DNA from: Thermohalobaculum sp038534135 | GTDB taxonomy: Bacteria > Pseudomonadota > Alphaproteobacteria > Rhodobacterales > Rhodobacteraceae | Assembly (NCBI GenBank): GCA_038534135.1 | Contig: JBCAXJ010000007.1 | Location: 44,372-108,371, forward strand | Direction of reading: 5' to 3' | Length of the DNA: 64,000 nt | Shown here: positions 1 through 8,197 of the stretch, one piece after another | How the letters are laid out: every line of letters starts with the position of its first letter | Numbering within the stretch: the first letter of the stretch is position 1 | Translations under genes and position numbers: made by a program | Notes under the pieces: model-generated | Databases searched by the model: none | What the model was told of the DNA's origin: nothing | The model's input: only the letters and a program-made list of their open reading frames with translations

Positions 1-1
1 C

Positions 2-331
2 CAGATGCCGATCCACATGCGCCTGCCGAAGCGTGGCTTCAACAACATCAACACCAAGCGTCACGCCGTCACCAATCTGGCCAACATCCAGGCGTTCATT
101 GACGCCGGGAAGCTGGATGCGGGACAGCCGATCGACGAGGCCGCTCTGGTTGCGTGCGGGCTGATCCGCCGGGTGCGCGATGGCGTTCGCATCCTGGGAC
201 GTGGCGAAATCACCACCGAAGGTCTTCAAATCTCGGTGACCGGTGCGTCGAAATCGGCAATCGAAGCGGTCGCGGCCAAAGGCGGCGCGCTGACGGTCGC
301 GGCTCCGGCCGAAGCAGCTGCAGAAAGCTGA
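2..331 (+). CDS. rplO: 50S ribosomal protein L15, C-terminal part (5' end outside window)
   Basis: This is the C-terminal portion of L15, a large-subunit protein that binds 23S rRNA. The open frame is already running at the window edge; a Gln codon precedes the first visible Met, so the visible ATG is internal and not the start. The segment PIHMRLPKRGF is the characteristic middle of bacterial L15, followed by the conserved C-terminal domain with its alternating Gly/Val core. It lies 64 bases upstream of secY, the usual order at the end of the spc operon. About one third of the protein is missing upstream. The assignment rests on this motif and on synteny. Confidence 0.95.
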   Translation, partial: QMPIHMRLPKRGFNNINTKRHAVTNLANIQAFIDAGKLDAGQPIDEAALVACGLIRRVRDGVRILGRGEITTEGLQISVTGASKSAIEAVAAKGGALTVAAPAEAAAES

Positions 332-395
332 GGGACTGGCGTGCGCGCAACGCCGCGCATAGATAGGGTCGACACCCTGGCCAGAGGAGAGATCG

Positions 396-1748
396 ATGGC
401 ATCTGCCGCTGAACAAATGGCTGCGAACATGAGTTGGTCGGCCTTTGGCAAAGCCAAGGACCTTCAGAACCGCATCCTGTTCACGCTCGGCCTGCTGATT
501 GTCTATCGGCTTGGCACGTACATTCCGCTGCCAGGCATCAGCGCTGATCGGCTTGCCGATCTGGTCGAGCAGCTTCAGGGCGGTGTGATCGGCATTGCCA
601 GCATGTTCACGGGCAACGCGCTCGCCCGCATGGCGATTTTCGCGCTTGGGATCATGCCGTACATTTCGGCCTCGATCATCATGCAGCTCGCGACGTCGAT
701 GGTTCCGTCCCTTGAGCAACTCAAGAAGGAAGGCGAGAGCGGGCGCAAGAAGATCAACCAATACACGCGATACGGCACGGTCCTTTTGGCGACAGTACAG
801 TCCTACGGGATGGCCGTGGGCCTGCAATCGCAACCGGGCCTTGTGCTGAATCCGGGCCCGTTCTTTGTCGCGACGACGATGATCACCCTGGTCGGCGGGA
901 CGATGTTCCTGATGTGGCTGGGTGAGCAGATCACCGCGCGCGGCGTGGGCAACGGTATCTCCCTGATCATCTTCGTCGGCATCGTCGCCGAATTGCCATC
1001 GGCGCTTGCTCAATTCTTCGAGCTTGGCCGGACCGGACAGCTCCAGACGATCTGGATCGTCGGCATCATTCTCATGGCGATCGGCGTGATCTATGCGGTC
1101 GTTTTCATCGAGCGCGCGCAGCGACGAATACTGATCCAATATCCCAAGCGACAGGTCGGCAACCGGATGTACGGTGGTGAAAATTCACACCTGCCGCTCA
1201 AGATCAACACGGCCGGTGTCATTCCACCGATCTTCGCGACATCCTTGCTGCTGCTGCCGACGACGGCCGCCAGCTTCTCTGCAGCGGGTGGCGATGTCGG
1301 CTTCATGGGATCGCTTGCGGCGTTCCTCGGCCGTGGGCAGCCGGCGTACTTGCTACTTTTCGCGGGTCTGATCGCGTTCTTCGTGTTCTTCTACACGGCG
1401 GTCGTCTTCAATCCCGATGACGTTGCCGACAACCTCAAGAAACAAGGCGGCTTCGTGCCCGGCATTCGCCCCGGCAAACGCACGGCCGAGTACCTCGACT
1501 ATGTCCTCACACGCCTCTCGGTGGTCGGCGCGATCTACCTGGTTCTGGTCTGTCTGCTTCCAGAGATCCTGATTTCCGAACTCAGTGTGCCGTTCTACTT
1601 TGGTGGAACATCACTTCTGATCGTCGTCTCAGTCACAATGGACACGATCACACAGGTGCAAAGTCACCTGCTGGCCCATCAGTATGAAGGGCTGATTGCG
1701 AAGCAAAAAATAAGCGGCAAACGCCGCTCTGGGAAGAAACGCACATGA
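396..1748 (+). CDS. secY: Preprotein translocase subunit SecY
   Basis: This gene encodes the central channel subunit of the SecYEG translocon in the inner membrane, which moves unfolded preproteins and inserts membrane proteins. The 450-residue product matches the family length and shows about ten hydrophobic segments. Landmarks are the plug region after residue 50, GGTMFLMWLGEQIT with the following GVGNGISLIIF, and the C-terminal cytoplasmic loop containing NPDDVADNLKKQGGFVPGIRPG. The ATG is preceded by an AGAGGAGAG ribosome binding site. It follows rplO and its last four bases (ATGA) overlap the adk start, so the two are translationally coupled as in many bacteria. Confidence 0.98.
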   Translation: MASAAEQMAANMSWSAFGKAKDLQNRILFTLGLLIVYRLGTYIPLPGISADRLADLVEQLQGGVIGIASMFTGNALARMAIFALGIMPYISASIIMQLATSMVPSLEQLKKEGESGRKKINQYTRYGTVLLATVQSYGMAVGLQSQPGLVLNPGPFFVATTMITLVGGTMFLMWLGEQITARGVGNGISLIIFVGIVAELPSALAQFFELGRTGQLQTIWIVGIILMAIGVIYAVVFIERAQRRILIQYPKRQVGNRMYGGENSHLPLKINTAGVIPPIFATSLLLLPTTAASFSAAGGDVGFMGSLAAFLGRGQPAYLLLFAGLIAFFVFFYTAVVFNPDDVADNLKKQGGFVPGIRPGKRTAEYLDYVLTRLSVVGAIYLVLVCLLPEILISELSVPFYFGGTSLLIVVSVTMDTITQVQSHLLAHQYEGLIAKQKISGKRRSGKKRT

Positions 1749-2395
1749 ACATCATCCTGCTTGGGCCACCAGGCGCGGGAAAGGGCACACAGGCCCGAAT
1801 TCTGATGGACCGCGACGCAATGGTACAATTGTCGACTGGCGATATGCTGCGCGCCGCCGTGGCTGCCGGGACCGAAGTGGGTCAGAAAGCAGATGCCGTG
1901 ATGAAGTCTGGCGGGCTTGTCTCGGACGATATCGTGATCGGTGTCGTTGACGAGCGCCTCGACCAGCCTGACGTCGCGCAGGGGGTGATCTTTGACGGGT
2001 TCCCGCGGACGACACCTCAGGCCGAGGCCCTGGACACGCTTCTCGCAAAGAAGTCGATGACCCTGGACGCCGTGGTCAACATCGAGGTTGATGATGCCGC
2101 GATGGTCGACCGCATCTCTGGCCGCTACACCTGCGGCAATTGCGGCGAAGGTTACCACGATCGCGACAAGAGACCGGCGGTTGACGGTGTCTGCGACAAA
2201 TGCGGGTCGACCGAGTTCAAACGACGCAAGGACGACAATGCCGAAACGGTCGCCTCGCGCCTGAAGGAATACCATGCCGAGACGGCTCCGCTGATCTCTT
2301 ACTACCAGGGAACTGGCAAGCTGAGATCGGTCGACGGCATGGCGCATATCGACGACGTGACGGCGTCAATCAAAACGGCTCTGGGCGCCGATTGA
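1745..2395 (+). CDS. adk: Adenylate kinase
   Basis: Adenylate kinase interconverts ATP plus AMP and two ADP in the cytoplasm. The 216-residue protein begins with the P-loop GPPGAGKGTQ. The AMP-binding FDGFPRT motif follows at about residue 84. The LID domain is the long, zinc-binding type: it carries CGNCGEGYH and, further on, CDKCG, giving four cysteines able to hold a structural zinc. The start overlaps the secY stop by four bases (ATGA). Placement between secY and the alpha operon is common. No anomalies were seen. Confidence 0.98.
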   Translation: MNIILLGPPGAGKGTQARILMDRDAMVQLSTGDMLRAAVAAGTEVGQKADAVMKSGGLVSDDIVIGVVDERLDQPDVAQGVIFDGFPRTTPQAEALDTLLAKKSMTLDAVVNIEVDDAAMVDRISGRYTCGNCGEGYHDRDKRPAVDGVCDKCGSTEFKRRKDDNAETVASRLKEYHAETAPLISYYQGTGKLRSVDGMAHIDDVTASIKTALGAD

Positions 2396-2446
2396 GGACG
2401 ACGCCGGCGAAGAGTTGACAACGACGAAGTGATGCAACTTGCAGGG

Positions 2447-2474
2447 TTGACCGAATGCTAACCCCGACTATAGT
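2447..2474 (+). promoter_or_regulatory. Predicted sigma-70 promoter of the alpha operon (rpsM onward)
   Basis: TTGACC (2447-2452) and TATAGT (2469-2474) are separated by 16 bases, close to the housekeeping -35/-10 pattern. It sits in the 139-base gap between adk and rpsM, one of the few sizeable gaps in this ribosomal cluster, with about 55 bases of leader before the rpsM start. It is likely to let rpsM-rpsK-rpoA-rplQ be transcribed independently of secY-adk. It is recognised by eye from hexamers and spacing only. Confidence 0.55.
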
Positions 2475-2499
2475 TGCGCGCTTCCTGAACATAGGGAAT

Positions 2500-2514
2500 C
2501 AGGCCCGTGGCCTG
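2500..2514 (+). promoter_or_regulatory. Hairpin in the predicted rpsM leader
   Basis: CAGGCC (2500-2505), loop CGT, GGCCTG (2509-2514) form a perfect 6-bp stem just upstream of the rpsM ribosome binding site (GGAGAG). It lies inside the leader implied by the promoter at 2447-2474. It could serve autogenous control by a ribosomal protein, but no known leader class was recognised. Confidence 0.35.
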
Positions 2515-2534
2515 TGTAATTGACGGAGAGATCT

Positions 2535-2903
2535 GTGGCGCGCATTGCAGGCGTTAACATTCCGACGAACAAGCGGGTGCACATCGCGCTCACCTATATC
2601 CATGGGATCGGTCACAAAACGGCCGAGCGGATTTGCGACTCCGTTGGCGTGACACGCGATCGCCGTGTCAACGAGCTGTCAGATGCCGAGGTGGTCGCCG
2701 TGCGCGAATTCATCGATGGCAACGTGATGGTCGAAGGCGATCTTCGCCGCGACCGTGCCGTCAACATCAAGCGCCTGATGGATCTTGGCTGCTATCGCGG
2801 CCTGCGTCATCGCCGTGGCTTGCCGGTTCGCGGCCAGCGGACGCACACCAACGCGCGGACCCGCAAAGGCCCCGCCAAGCCGATCGCCGGCAAGAAGAAA
2901 TAG
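2535..2903 (+). CDS. rpsM: 30S ribosomal protein S13
   Basis: S13 sits in the head of the small subunit and contacts the large subunit and P-site tRNA. The 122-residue length and the N-terminus MARIAGVNIPTNKR are typical, as is the C-terminal LRHRRGLPVRGQRTHTNART followed by a Lys/Arg-rich tail. The start is taken as the GTG at 2535, not an upstream in-frame TTG at 2520, because it yields the canonical first residues and has GGAGAG five bases before it. It is the first gene of the alpha operon, eight bases upstream of rpsK. Confidence 0.97.
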   Translation: MARIAGVNIPTNKRVHIALTYIHGIGHKTAERICDSVGVTRDRRVNELSDAEVVAVREFIDGNVMVEGDLRRDRAVNIKRLMDLGCYRGLRHRRGLPVRGQRTHTNARTRKGPAKPIAGKKK

Positions 2904-2911
2904 GGGCAGTT

Positions 2912-3301
2912 ATGGCGCGCGAAAGACAACGCACGAAGCGCAAAGAGCGCAAGAACATCACCGCCGGCGTGGCGCATGTGAACTCGTCGTTCAACAACAC
3001 GATCATCACCATCGCCGATGCGCAGGGCAATGCAATCTCATGGTCTTCGGCCGGACACATGGGCTTCCGTGGATCGCGCAAGTCGACGCCTTACGCCGCA
3101 CAGGTTGCGGCAGAGGACGCTGGCAAGAAGGCGCAGGAACATGGTGTGCGCACGCTCGAAGTTATGGTCCAGGGACCTGGCTCGGGGCGCGAGTCTGCAC
3201 TTCGGGCACTTCAGGCGGTTGGCTTCCAGATCAGCGCGATCAAGGACGTCACGCCGATTGCCCACAACGGCTGCCGGCCGCCGAAGCGCCGCAGAGTTTG
3301 A
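2912..3301 (+). CDS. rpsK: 30S ribosomal protein S11
   Basis: S11 forms part of the platform of the 30S subunit. The 129-residue product has the expected basic N-terminus, the HVNSSFNNTIITI segment, and the C-terminal NGCRPPKRRRV characteristic of the family. The ATG at 2912 is chosen because it directly precedes ARERQRTKRKERKNI, the conserved beginning; a longer frame extends upstream through rpsM but carries no S11 residues. It follows rpsM by eight bases and precedes rpoA by about 110 bases, in which a strong hairpin lies. Confidence 0.97.
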   Translation: MARERQRTKRKERKNITAGVAHVNSSFNNTIITIADAQGNAISWSSAGHMGFRGSRKSTPYAAQVAAEDAGKKAQEHGVRTLEVMVQGPGSGRESALRALQAVGFQISAIKDVTPIAHNGCRPPKRRRV

Positions 3302-3320
3302 GAACGCGACGATCTATTCC

Positions 3321-3349
3321 GGAGCCCCTCCCGCTACGGGACGGGCTCC
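3321..3349 (+). promoter_or_regulatory. Strong hairpin between rpsK and rpoA
   Basis: GGAGCCC-C-TCCCG, loop CTA, CGGGA-C-GGGCTCC gives 12 pairs interrupted by one C/C mismatch. It is followed by TAAAGTGTTT, not a T run, so it is a poor intrinsic terminator and more likely an attenuator or mRNA processing/stability element. It may tune rpoA expression relative to the upstream ribosomal genes. Confidence 0.5.
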
Positions 3350-3413
3350 TAAAGTGTTTCCTCGGGTGCGCGCCGGCTTGGATCTGCCGGGGCGCTAGCA
3401 TGGAGGGCAGAGC

Positions 3414-4430
3414 ATGATCCACAAGAATTGGCAGGAACTCATCAAGCCGGACGCGCTCGAGGTCGTCTCAGGCGACGACCCCGTTCGCAAGGCGACGGCT
3501 GTCGCAGAGCCGCTCGAGCGTGGCTTTGGACTGACGCTTGGCAACGCGTTGCGGCGCGTGCTGCTTTCGTCGCTGCAGGGTGCTGCGGTCACCGCGGTGC
3601 AAATCGATGGCGTGCTGCACGAGTTTTCATCCGTGACCGGGGTGCGCGAGGACGTCACTGACATCGTCCTCAACCTCAAGGGCCTGGCCGTGGCAATGGA
3701 TGCCGAGGGCAGCAAGCGTCTGGCGCTGACGGCGACCGGGCCGGGTGTCGTGACAGCCGCCGATATCACCGAGATCGCAGGCGTCGAGATCGTGAACAAG
3801 GATCACGTCATCTGCCACCTGGATGATGGCGCTACGTTGCACATGGAACTGACCGTCTCGACCGGCAAGGGCTATGTCGCCGCCGAAAAGAACCGGCCGG
3901 AAGATGCACCAATCGGGTTCATTCCGGTCGATGCGATCTATTCGCCCGTCAAGCGCGTCAGCTACAAGGTCGACCCTACCCGTGAGGGTCAGGTCCTCGA
4001 CTACGACAAGCTTTCTCTGTCGATCGAAACGGATGGGACGCTCAGCCCGGACGATGCGCTGGCTTATGCTGCGCGCATTCTTCAGGATCAGCTCCAGACC
4101 TTCATCAACTTCGAAGAGCCAAAGGAAGCCGGACGGGCCGAGGACGACGAAGGCCTTGAATTCAATCCGCTTCTGCTCAAGAAGGTCGACGAACTCGAAC
4201 TCAGCGTTCGCTCCGCCAACTGTCTGAAGAACGACAACATCGTCTACATCGGTGATCTGATCCAGAAGACCGAAGCGGAAATGCTGCGGACACCGAACTT
4301 CGGGCGCAAGTCGCTGAACGAGATCAAGGAAGTCCTGACGACGATGGGGCTCCACCTCGGCATGGACGTGGCAGACTGGCCACCGGACAATATCGAGGAT
4401 CTGGCAAAGAAGTTTGAGGATCAGTTCTGA
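3414..4430 (+). CDS. rpoA: DNA-directed RNA polymerase subunit alpha
   Basis: The alpha subunit dimerises to nucleate RNA polymerase assembly, and its C-terminal domain touches UP elements and activators. At 338 residues it is full length: an N-terminal assembly domain (roughly 1-235, including ERGFGLTLGNALRRVLLSSL) and a C-terminal domain from about residue 260 with the SVRSANCLKNDNI and TPNFGRKSLNEIKE helices. The ATG at 3414 has GGAGGG upstream. It lies in the standard alpha operon between rpsK and rplQ, bracketed by hairpins at 3321-3349 and 4438-4459. Confidence 0.98.
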   Translation: MIHKNWQELIKPDALEVVSGDDPVRKATAVAEPLERGFGLTLGNALRRVLLSSLQGAAVTAVQIDGVLHEFSSVTGVREDVTDIVLNLKGLAVAMDAEGSKRLALTATGPGVVTAADITEIAGVEIVNKDHVICHLDDGATLHMELTVSTGKGYVAAEKNRPEDAPIGFIPVDAIYSPVKRVSYKVDPTREGQVLDYDKLSLSIETDGTLSPDDALAYAARILQDQLQTFINFEEPKEAGRAEDDEGLEFNPLLLKKVDELELSVRSANCLKNDNIVYIGDLIQKTEAEMLRTPNFGRKSLNEIKEVLTTMGLHLGMDVADWPPDNIEDLAKKFEDQF

Positions 4431-4437
4431 ATTACGG

Positions 4438-4459
4438 CGGGTGGGCGCAGTCCCACCCG
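4438..4459 (+). promoter_or_regulatory. Hairpin between rpoA and rplQ
   Basis: CGGGTGGG (4438-4445), loop CGCAGT, CCCACCCG (4452-4459): a perfect 8-bp stem starting seven bases after the rpoA stop codon. No T run follows, so it is probably an mRNA stability or processing element and not a terminator. Confidence 0.4.
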
Positions 4460-4540
4460 GCGCGACGACCGGGCATCCGCCCCAAGGAGGCCGCCGTTAG
4501 ATGCGGCCGGACAAAGTATAAATGAAAACGGAGACTGAGA

Positions 4541-4966
4541 ATGAGACACGGAAACGGCTACCGGAAGCTCAACCGGACCCATGAGCACCGCAAGGCGATG
4601 TTCGCAAACATGGCCTGCTCGCTGATCGAACACGAGCAGATCAAAACGACGCTGCCGAAGGCGAAAGAACTGCGCTCGATCGTCGACAAGCTGATCACCC
4701 TGGCCAAGCGCGGCGATCTGCACGGTCGCCGTCTTGCTCTTTCCAAGATCAAGCAGGAACCGGCTGTCGCGAAGCTTTTTGAGACGCTTGGGCCCCGCTA
4801 TGCCGAGCGCGCCGGTGGTTACACCCGCGTCCTCAAAGCAGGCTTCCGCTATGGCGACATGGCTCCGATGGCGATCATTGAGTTGGTCGACCGTGATCCG
4901 GATGCCAAAGGTGCCGGCGACCGTGCGCGTGTCGAGGCCGAGGACGCGGTTGCGGCCGAAGACTGA
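4541..4966 (+). CDS. rplQ: 50S ribosomal protein L17
   Basis: L17 binds near the peptide exit tunnel of the large subunit. The 141-residue sequence starts MRHGNGYRKLNRTHEHRKAM, the family signature, and continues with the conserved IKTTLPKAKELR segment. It has the extended acidic C-terminal tail (EAEDAVAAED) seen in alphaproteobacterial versions. The ATG is preceded by a GGAGACTGAGA stretch serving as ribosome binding site. It is the last gene of the alpha operon. Confidence 0.97.
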   Translation: MRHGNGYRKLNRTHEHRKAMFANMACSLIEHEQIKTTLPKAKELRSIVDKLITLAKRGDLHGRRLALSKIKQEPAVAKLFETLGPRYAERAGGYTRVLKAGFRYGDMAPMAIIELVDRDPDAKGAGDRARVEAEDAVAAED

Positions 4967-5061
4967 CCACCGGAACCTGCATCGGTCAGACTTGTACACT
5001 CGGTCGGGCTTGGCGGCCCGGCCAACAACGCCTACTCTGACGTCACTTTGGGAGACGGCAG

Positions 5062-6516
5062 ATGCGCTCAGGATCAATTCTCTTCTTCAGTGTCATGCTT
5101 CTGGCAGCGTGTGGGATGTCGTCACCGAACGCACAGGGTGTCGACCGAACCATCACAACAGACGACACGCCGCAGGCTCGCACCGTTCCGAAGTCCAAGG
5201 CGGAAATTGCCCTGAGCTTCTCGCCGGTCGTGAAACAGGCCGCACCTGCCGTTGTGAACATCTACACGAAGAAAGTCGTCGAACGCCGCCGCAGCCCGTT
5301 CGCTGGTGACCCGTTCTTCGAACGCTTCTTCCGGGACATGTTTCCGCAGCCACGGACCCGTCGCCGGATCGAGAACTCTCTCGGTAGTGGTGTGATCCTC
5401 GATGCCTCCGGTGTCGTTGTCTCGAACCACCATGTTGTCGGTGGCGCCGATGAAATCACGGTCATCCTGCAGGACCGTCGAGAATTTCAGGGGCGCGTTG
5501 TCTTCGCCGACAAGGAACTGGATCTGGCGGTTCTTCAGCTCGAAGATGCCAGCAATCTGCCAACGCTCGGTTTGCGTGACAGCGATTCACTCGAAGTCGG
5601 TGATCTGGTTCTCGCCATCGGAAATCCGTTCGGCGTGGGGCAGACGGTGACCAGCGGCATCGTCTCGGGGCTGACCCGCAGTGGCGGCGCGCGCCGCGGA
5701 GGAGCCGGTGTCTTCATCCAAACGGATGCAGCCATCAATCCCGGGAACTCCGGTGGCGCGCTGGTCGACATGCAGGGACGCCTGATCGGCGTGAACACGG
5801 CGATCCTCAGCCGGTCTGGCGGGTCGAACGGCATTGGTTTCGCAATTCCGGCAAATCTCGTCGCCCGTGTGGTGAACTCCGCGCAAGCCGGGCAGACCGA
5901 GTTGGTGCGCGCGTGGTTCGGGTTCGACGGGCAGTCGGTCACAGGCGAGCTGGCTTCGGCGATCGACCTTGTCACGCCGCGCGGTATTCTGATCGAGGCG
6001 TTGCATCCCGAAAGCCCGTTGGTTGCCGCCGGTTTGAAACGGGGCGATGTGATCACGACGCTCGGCGGAGAGGACGTGAATACCGTGCAGGAGCTCGAGT
6101 TTCGCGCCACCACGATGTCGCTCGGAGCCTCCGCAACGCTCGGCTTTCTTCGTGCCGGGAGGGAACGAATCGCTCAGATCACACTCGCGGCGGCACCCGC
6201 TACGCCCGCCCCCGACCGGCGGGAACTTGGTGCGGATGACGGGTTGCCGGGGTTAGTCGTGGCCAATACGAACCCGGCAATGATTGATGAACTGGATCTT
6301 TCGGTCAGAAGCAAGGGCGTGCTCGTGCTGTCCTCCCGTGGACCGGCGCGCCGCGTCGGGCTGCGTGATGGCGATTTTGTGCGTGGCGTCAATGGTACGC
6401 CCGTGGCCAACGTTTCAGAGCTCGTGCAGGAATTGCAGGGGACGGCTGGGGACACAAAGCTTCAGATCGAACGAAATGGTCGGCTGGGAGAAATAAGATA
6501 CCGGCGTGCCTCGTGA
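5062..6516 (+). CDS. DegP/DegQ-like serine protease, predicted lipoprotein
   Basis: This is a periplasmic quality-control protease of the HtrA family. The 484-residue protein opens with a lipoprotein signal ending LLAAC (Cys17), which suggests membrane anchoring, unusual for classic soluble DegP. The trypsin-like domain carries the triad His124 (SNHHVVGGAD), Asp154 (ELDLAVLQL) and Ser230 (NPGNSGGAL). Two PDZ-like domains follow, at about 285-375 and 395-480; the second ends the protein. GGGAGACGGCAG precedes the ATG. Its stop overlaps the rarA GTG by four bases. Placement right after rplQ is familiar in this group of organisms. Confidence 0.92.
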   Translation: MRSGSILFFSVMLLAACGMSSPNAQGVDRTITTDDTPQARTVPKSKAEIALSFSPVVKQAAPAVVNIYTKKVVERRRSPFAGDPFFERFFRDMFPQPRTRRRIENSLGSGVILDASGVVVSNHHVVGGADEITVILQDRREFQGRVVFADKELDLAVLQLEDASNLPTLGLRDSDSLEVGDLVLAIGNPFGVGQTVTSGIVSGLTRSGGARRGGAGVFIQTDAAINPGNSGGALVDMQGRLIGVNTAILSRSGGSNGIGFAIPANLVARVVNSAQAGQTELVRAWFGFDGQSVTGELASAIDLVTPRGILIEALHPESPLVAAGLKRGDVITTLGGEDVNTVQELEFRATTMSLGASATLGFLRAGRERIAQITLAAAPATPAPDRRELGADDGLPGLVVANTNPAMIDELDLSVRSKGVLVLSSRGPARRVGLRDGDFVRGVNGTPVANVSELVQELQGTAGDTKLQIERNGRLGEIRYRRAS

Positions 6517-7817
6517 ACGATCTCTTTGATCACGCGGTGGCGGCCGACACCACAGATGCGCCTCTCGCCGATCGGCTTCGGCCGCAGTCGCTGTCGGACG
6601 TCGTCGGCCAGGATCATATTCTCTCGGCGGACGGACCGCTTGGCGCCATGCTCGCCGCGCGTGATCTCGGGTCCTTGGTGCTGTGGGGCCCACCCGGCGT
6701 TGGCAAAACGACGATTGCGCGGTTGCTCGCCGAGGCGACGGACCTCGTCTTCGAACAGATCAGCGCGATCTTCTCGGGTGTCGGGGATCTGAAAAAAATC
6801 TTCGATGCTGCGCGAATGCGCCGCGCGTCTGGGCGCAAGACCTTGCTCTTCGTGGACGAGATCCATCGCTTCAATAAAGCCCAGCAAGACAGCTTCCTGC
6901 CTCACATGGAGAACGGAACAATAGTGCTGGTCGGTGCGACGACAGAAAACCCCTCGTTCGAGCTCAATGCAGCCGTTCTCAGCCGCGCCCAGGTCCTGGA
7001 ACTTCGCCGTCTCGATGAAGTCAGCTTGAAGCGCATTCTCGAACGTGCCGAGGATCTGACCGAACCTTTGCCGCTGGATGATCAAGCACGGCATGCGCTG
7101 ATCACAATGGCTGACGGCGATGGGCGGACGCTGCTAAACTTGGTCGAGCAAATCCTGCACCTGCCCGGACGGGAGCCCCTTGGAACCGAAGATCTCGCGA
7201 AACTTCTGACGCGGCGGGCACCTGTCTACGATAAGTCGGGCGACGGCCACTACAATCTGATCTCGGCGCTGCACAAATCCGTGCGCGGTTCCGATCCTGA
7301 CGCGGCGCTTTACTGGCTCTCTCGAATGCTGGAAGGCGGCGAGGATCCGCGCTTTTTGGCACGACGAATCACGCGTATGGCGATCGAGGATATCGGCCTT
7401 GCCGATCCGCACGCGATGGAGCAGTGCATTGCGGCCTGGCAGACCTATGAGCGCCTTGGGTCACCGGAGGGCGAACTTGCCCTCGCACAAGCTGTGATTT
7501 TCCTGGCGCTTGCACCGAAGTCCAATGCCTCCTACCGCGCTTACGGGGCCGCGCGTGCTGCTGCCGCGCAAACTGGGTCGAAGCCACCGCCAAAGCACAT
7601 CCTGAACTCTCCGACGCGCATGATGAAGGATCTCGGTTACGGACGCGGGTACAGTTATGACCACGACGCCGAGGACGCATTCTCCGGCCAGCACTATTTT
7701 CCGGACGGAATGGACCGACCGTCGTTTTATGTCCCGACCGATCGTGGTGTCGAGAAAGACATCGGTGAACGCATGGCTCACCTCTCCGGGCTTCGAAAAG
7801 AGCGTTCTCGATCGTGA
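6513..7817 (+). CDS. rarA: Replication-associated recombination protein A (AAA+ ATPase)
   Basis: RarA/MgsA is a clamp-loader-like AAA+ ATPase acting at stalled replication forks. The 434-residue product has the N-terminal PLADRLRPQSLSDVVGQDH segment, Walker A GPPGVGKTT, Walker B LLFVDEIHRF and the sensor-1 region GATTENPSFELN, then the C-terminal MgsA tetramerisation region ending near the PDGMDRPSFYVPT motif. The GTG start overlaps the protease stop (GTGA), and the end abuts crcB, so this looks like a coupled operon. Confidence 0.95.
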   Translation: MNDLFDHAVAADTTDAPLADRLRPQSLSDVVGQDHILSADGPLGAMLAARDLGSLVLWGPPGVGKTTIARLLAEATDLVFEQISAIFSGVGDLKKIFDAARMRRASGRKTLLFVDEIHRFNKAQQDSFLPHMENGTIVLVGATTENPSFELNAAVLSRAQVLELRRLDEVSLKRILERAEDLTEPLPLDDQARHALITMADGDGRTLLNLVEQILHLPGREPLGTEDLAKLLTRRAPVYDKSGDGHYNLISALHKSVRGSDPDAALYWLSRMLEGGEDPRFLARRITRMAIEDIGLADPHAMEQCIAAWQTYERLGSPEGELALAQAVIFLALAPKSNASYRAYGAARAAAAQTGSKPPPKHILNSPTRMMKDLGYGRGYSYDHDAEDAFSGQHYFPDGMDRPSFYVPTDRGVEKDIGERMAHLSGLRKERSRS

Positions 7818-8197
7818 TGGAGAAGGTACTACTCGTTGCTGCGGGCGGTGCGCTCGGATCTGTTTTACGGTTTCTGAGCGTATCTTTGCTCGGTCGTCTG
7901 ACGGGTGATCCGGCAACCGGAACACTCCTGGTGAATGTTGCCGGGTCCTTCCTGATGGGCTGCTTGTTCGTCCTGCTGATCGAACACGCGGACGGTGTGC
8001 TAAGCCGTTTCATGCCCTTCCTGTCTGTTGGGCTTCTTGGTGGTTTCACCACATTCTCGGCATTCTCGCTCGATGCTCTGCGGCTTTTCGAAAGTGGAAA
8101 ACCTTGGGTGGCTGGCTTCTATGTCCTGGGCTCCGTCAGCCTTTCATTGTTGGCTGTGATTGTTGGCGTGGCCGTCATGCGGGCGCAAACCGCATGA
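7817..8197 (+). CDS. crcB: Fluoride efflux channel CrcB/FluC
   Basis: This is a small membrane protein that exports fluoride as a dual-topology dimer. The 126 residues form four hydrophobic segments. The N-terminal GGALGSVLRF, the NVAGSFLMGCLF segment and GGFTTFSAFSLD with its conserved Phe and Ser/Thr pore residues are diagnostic. Both GTG (7814) and ATG (7817) are possible; ATG is preferred because it makes a TGATG junction with the rarA stop. It overlaps the following pseudouridine synthase gene by four bases. No fluoride riboswitch is expected or seen, since the gene is internal to an operon. Confidence 0.93.
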   Translation: MEKVLLVAAGGALGSVLRFLSVSLLGRLTGDPATGTLLVNVAGSFLMGCLFVLLIEHADGVLSRFMPFLSVGLLGGFTTFSAFSLDALRLFESGKPWVAGFYVLGSVSLSLLAVIVGVAVMRAQTA

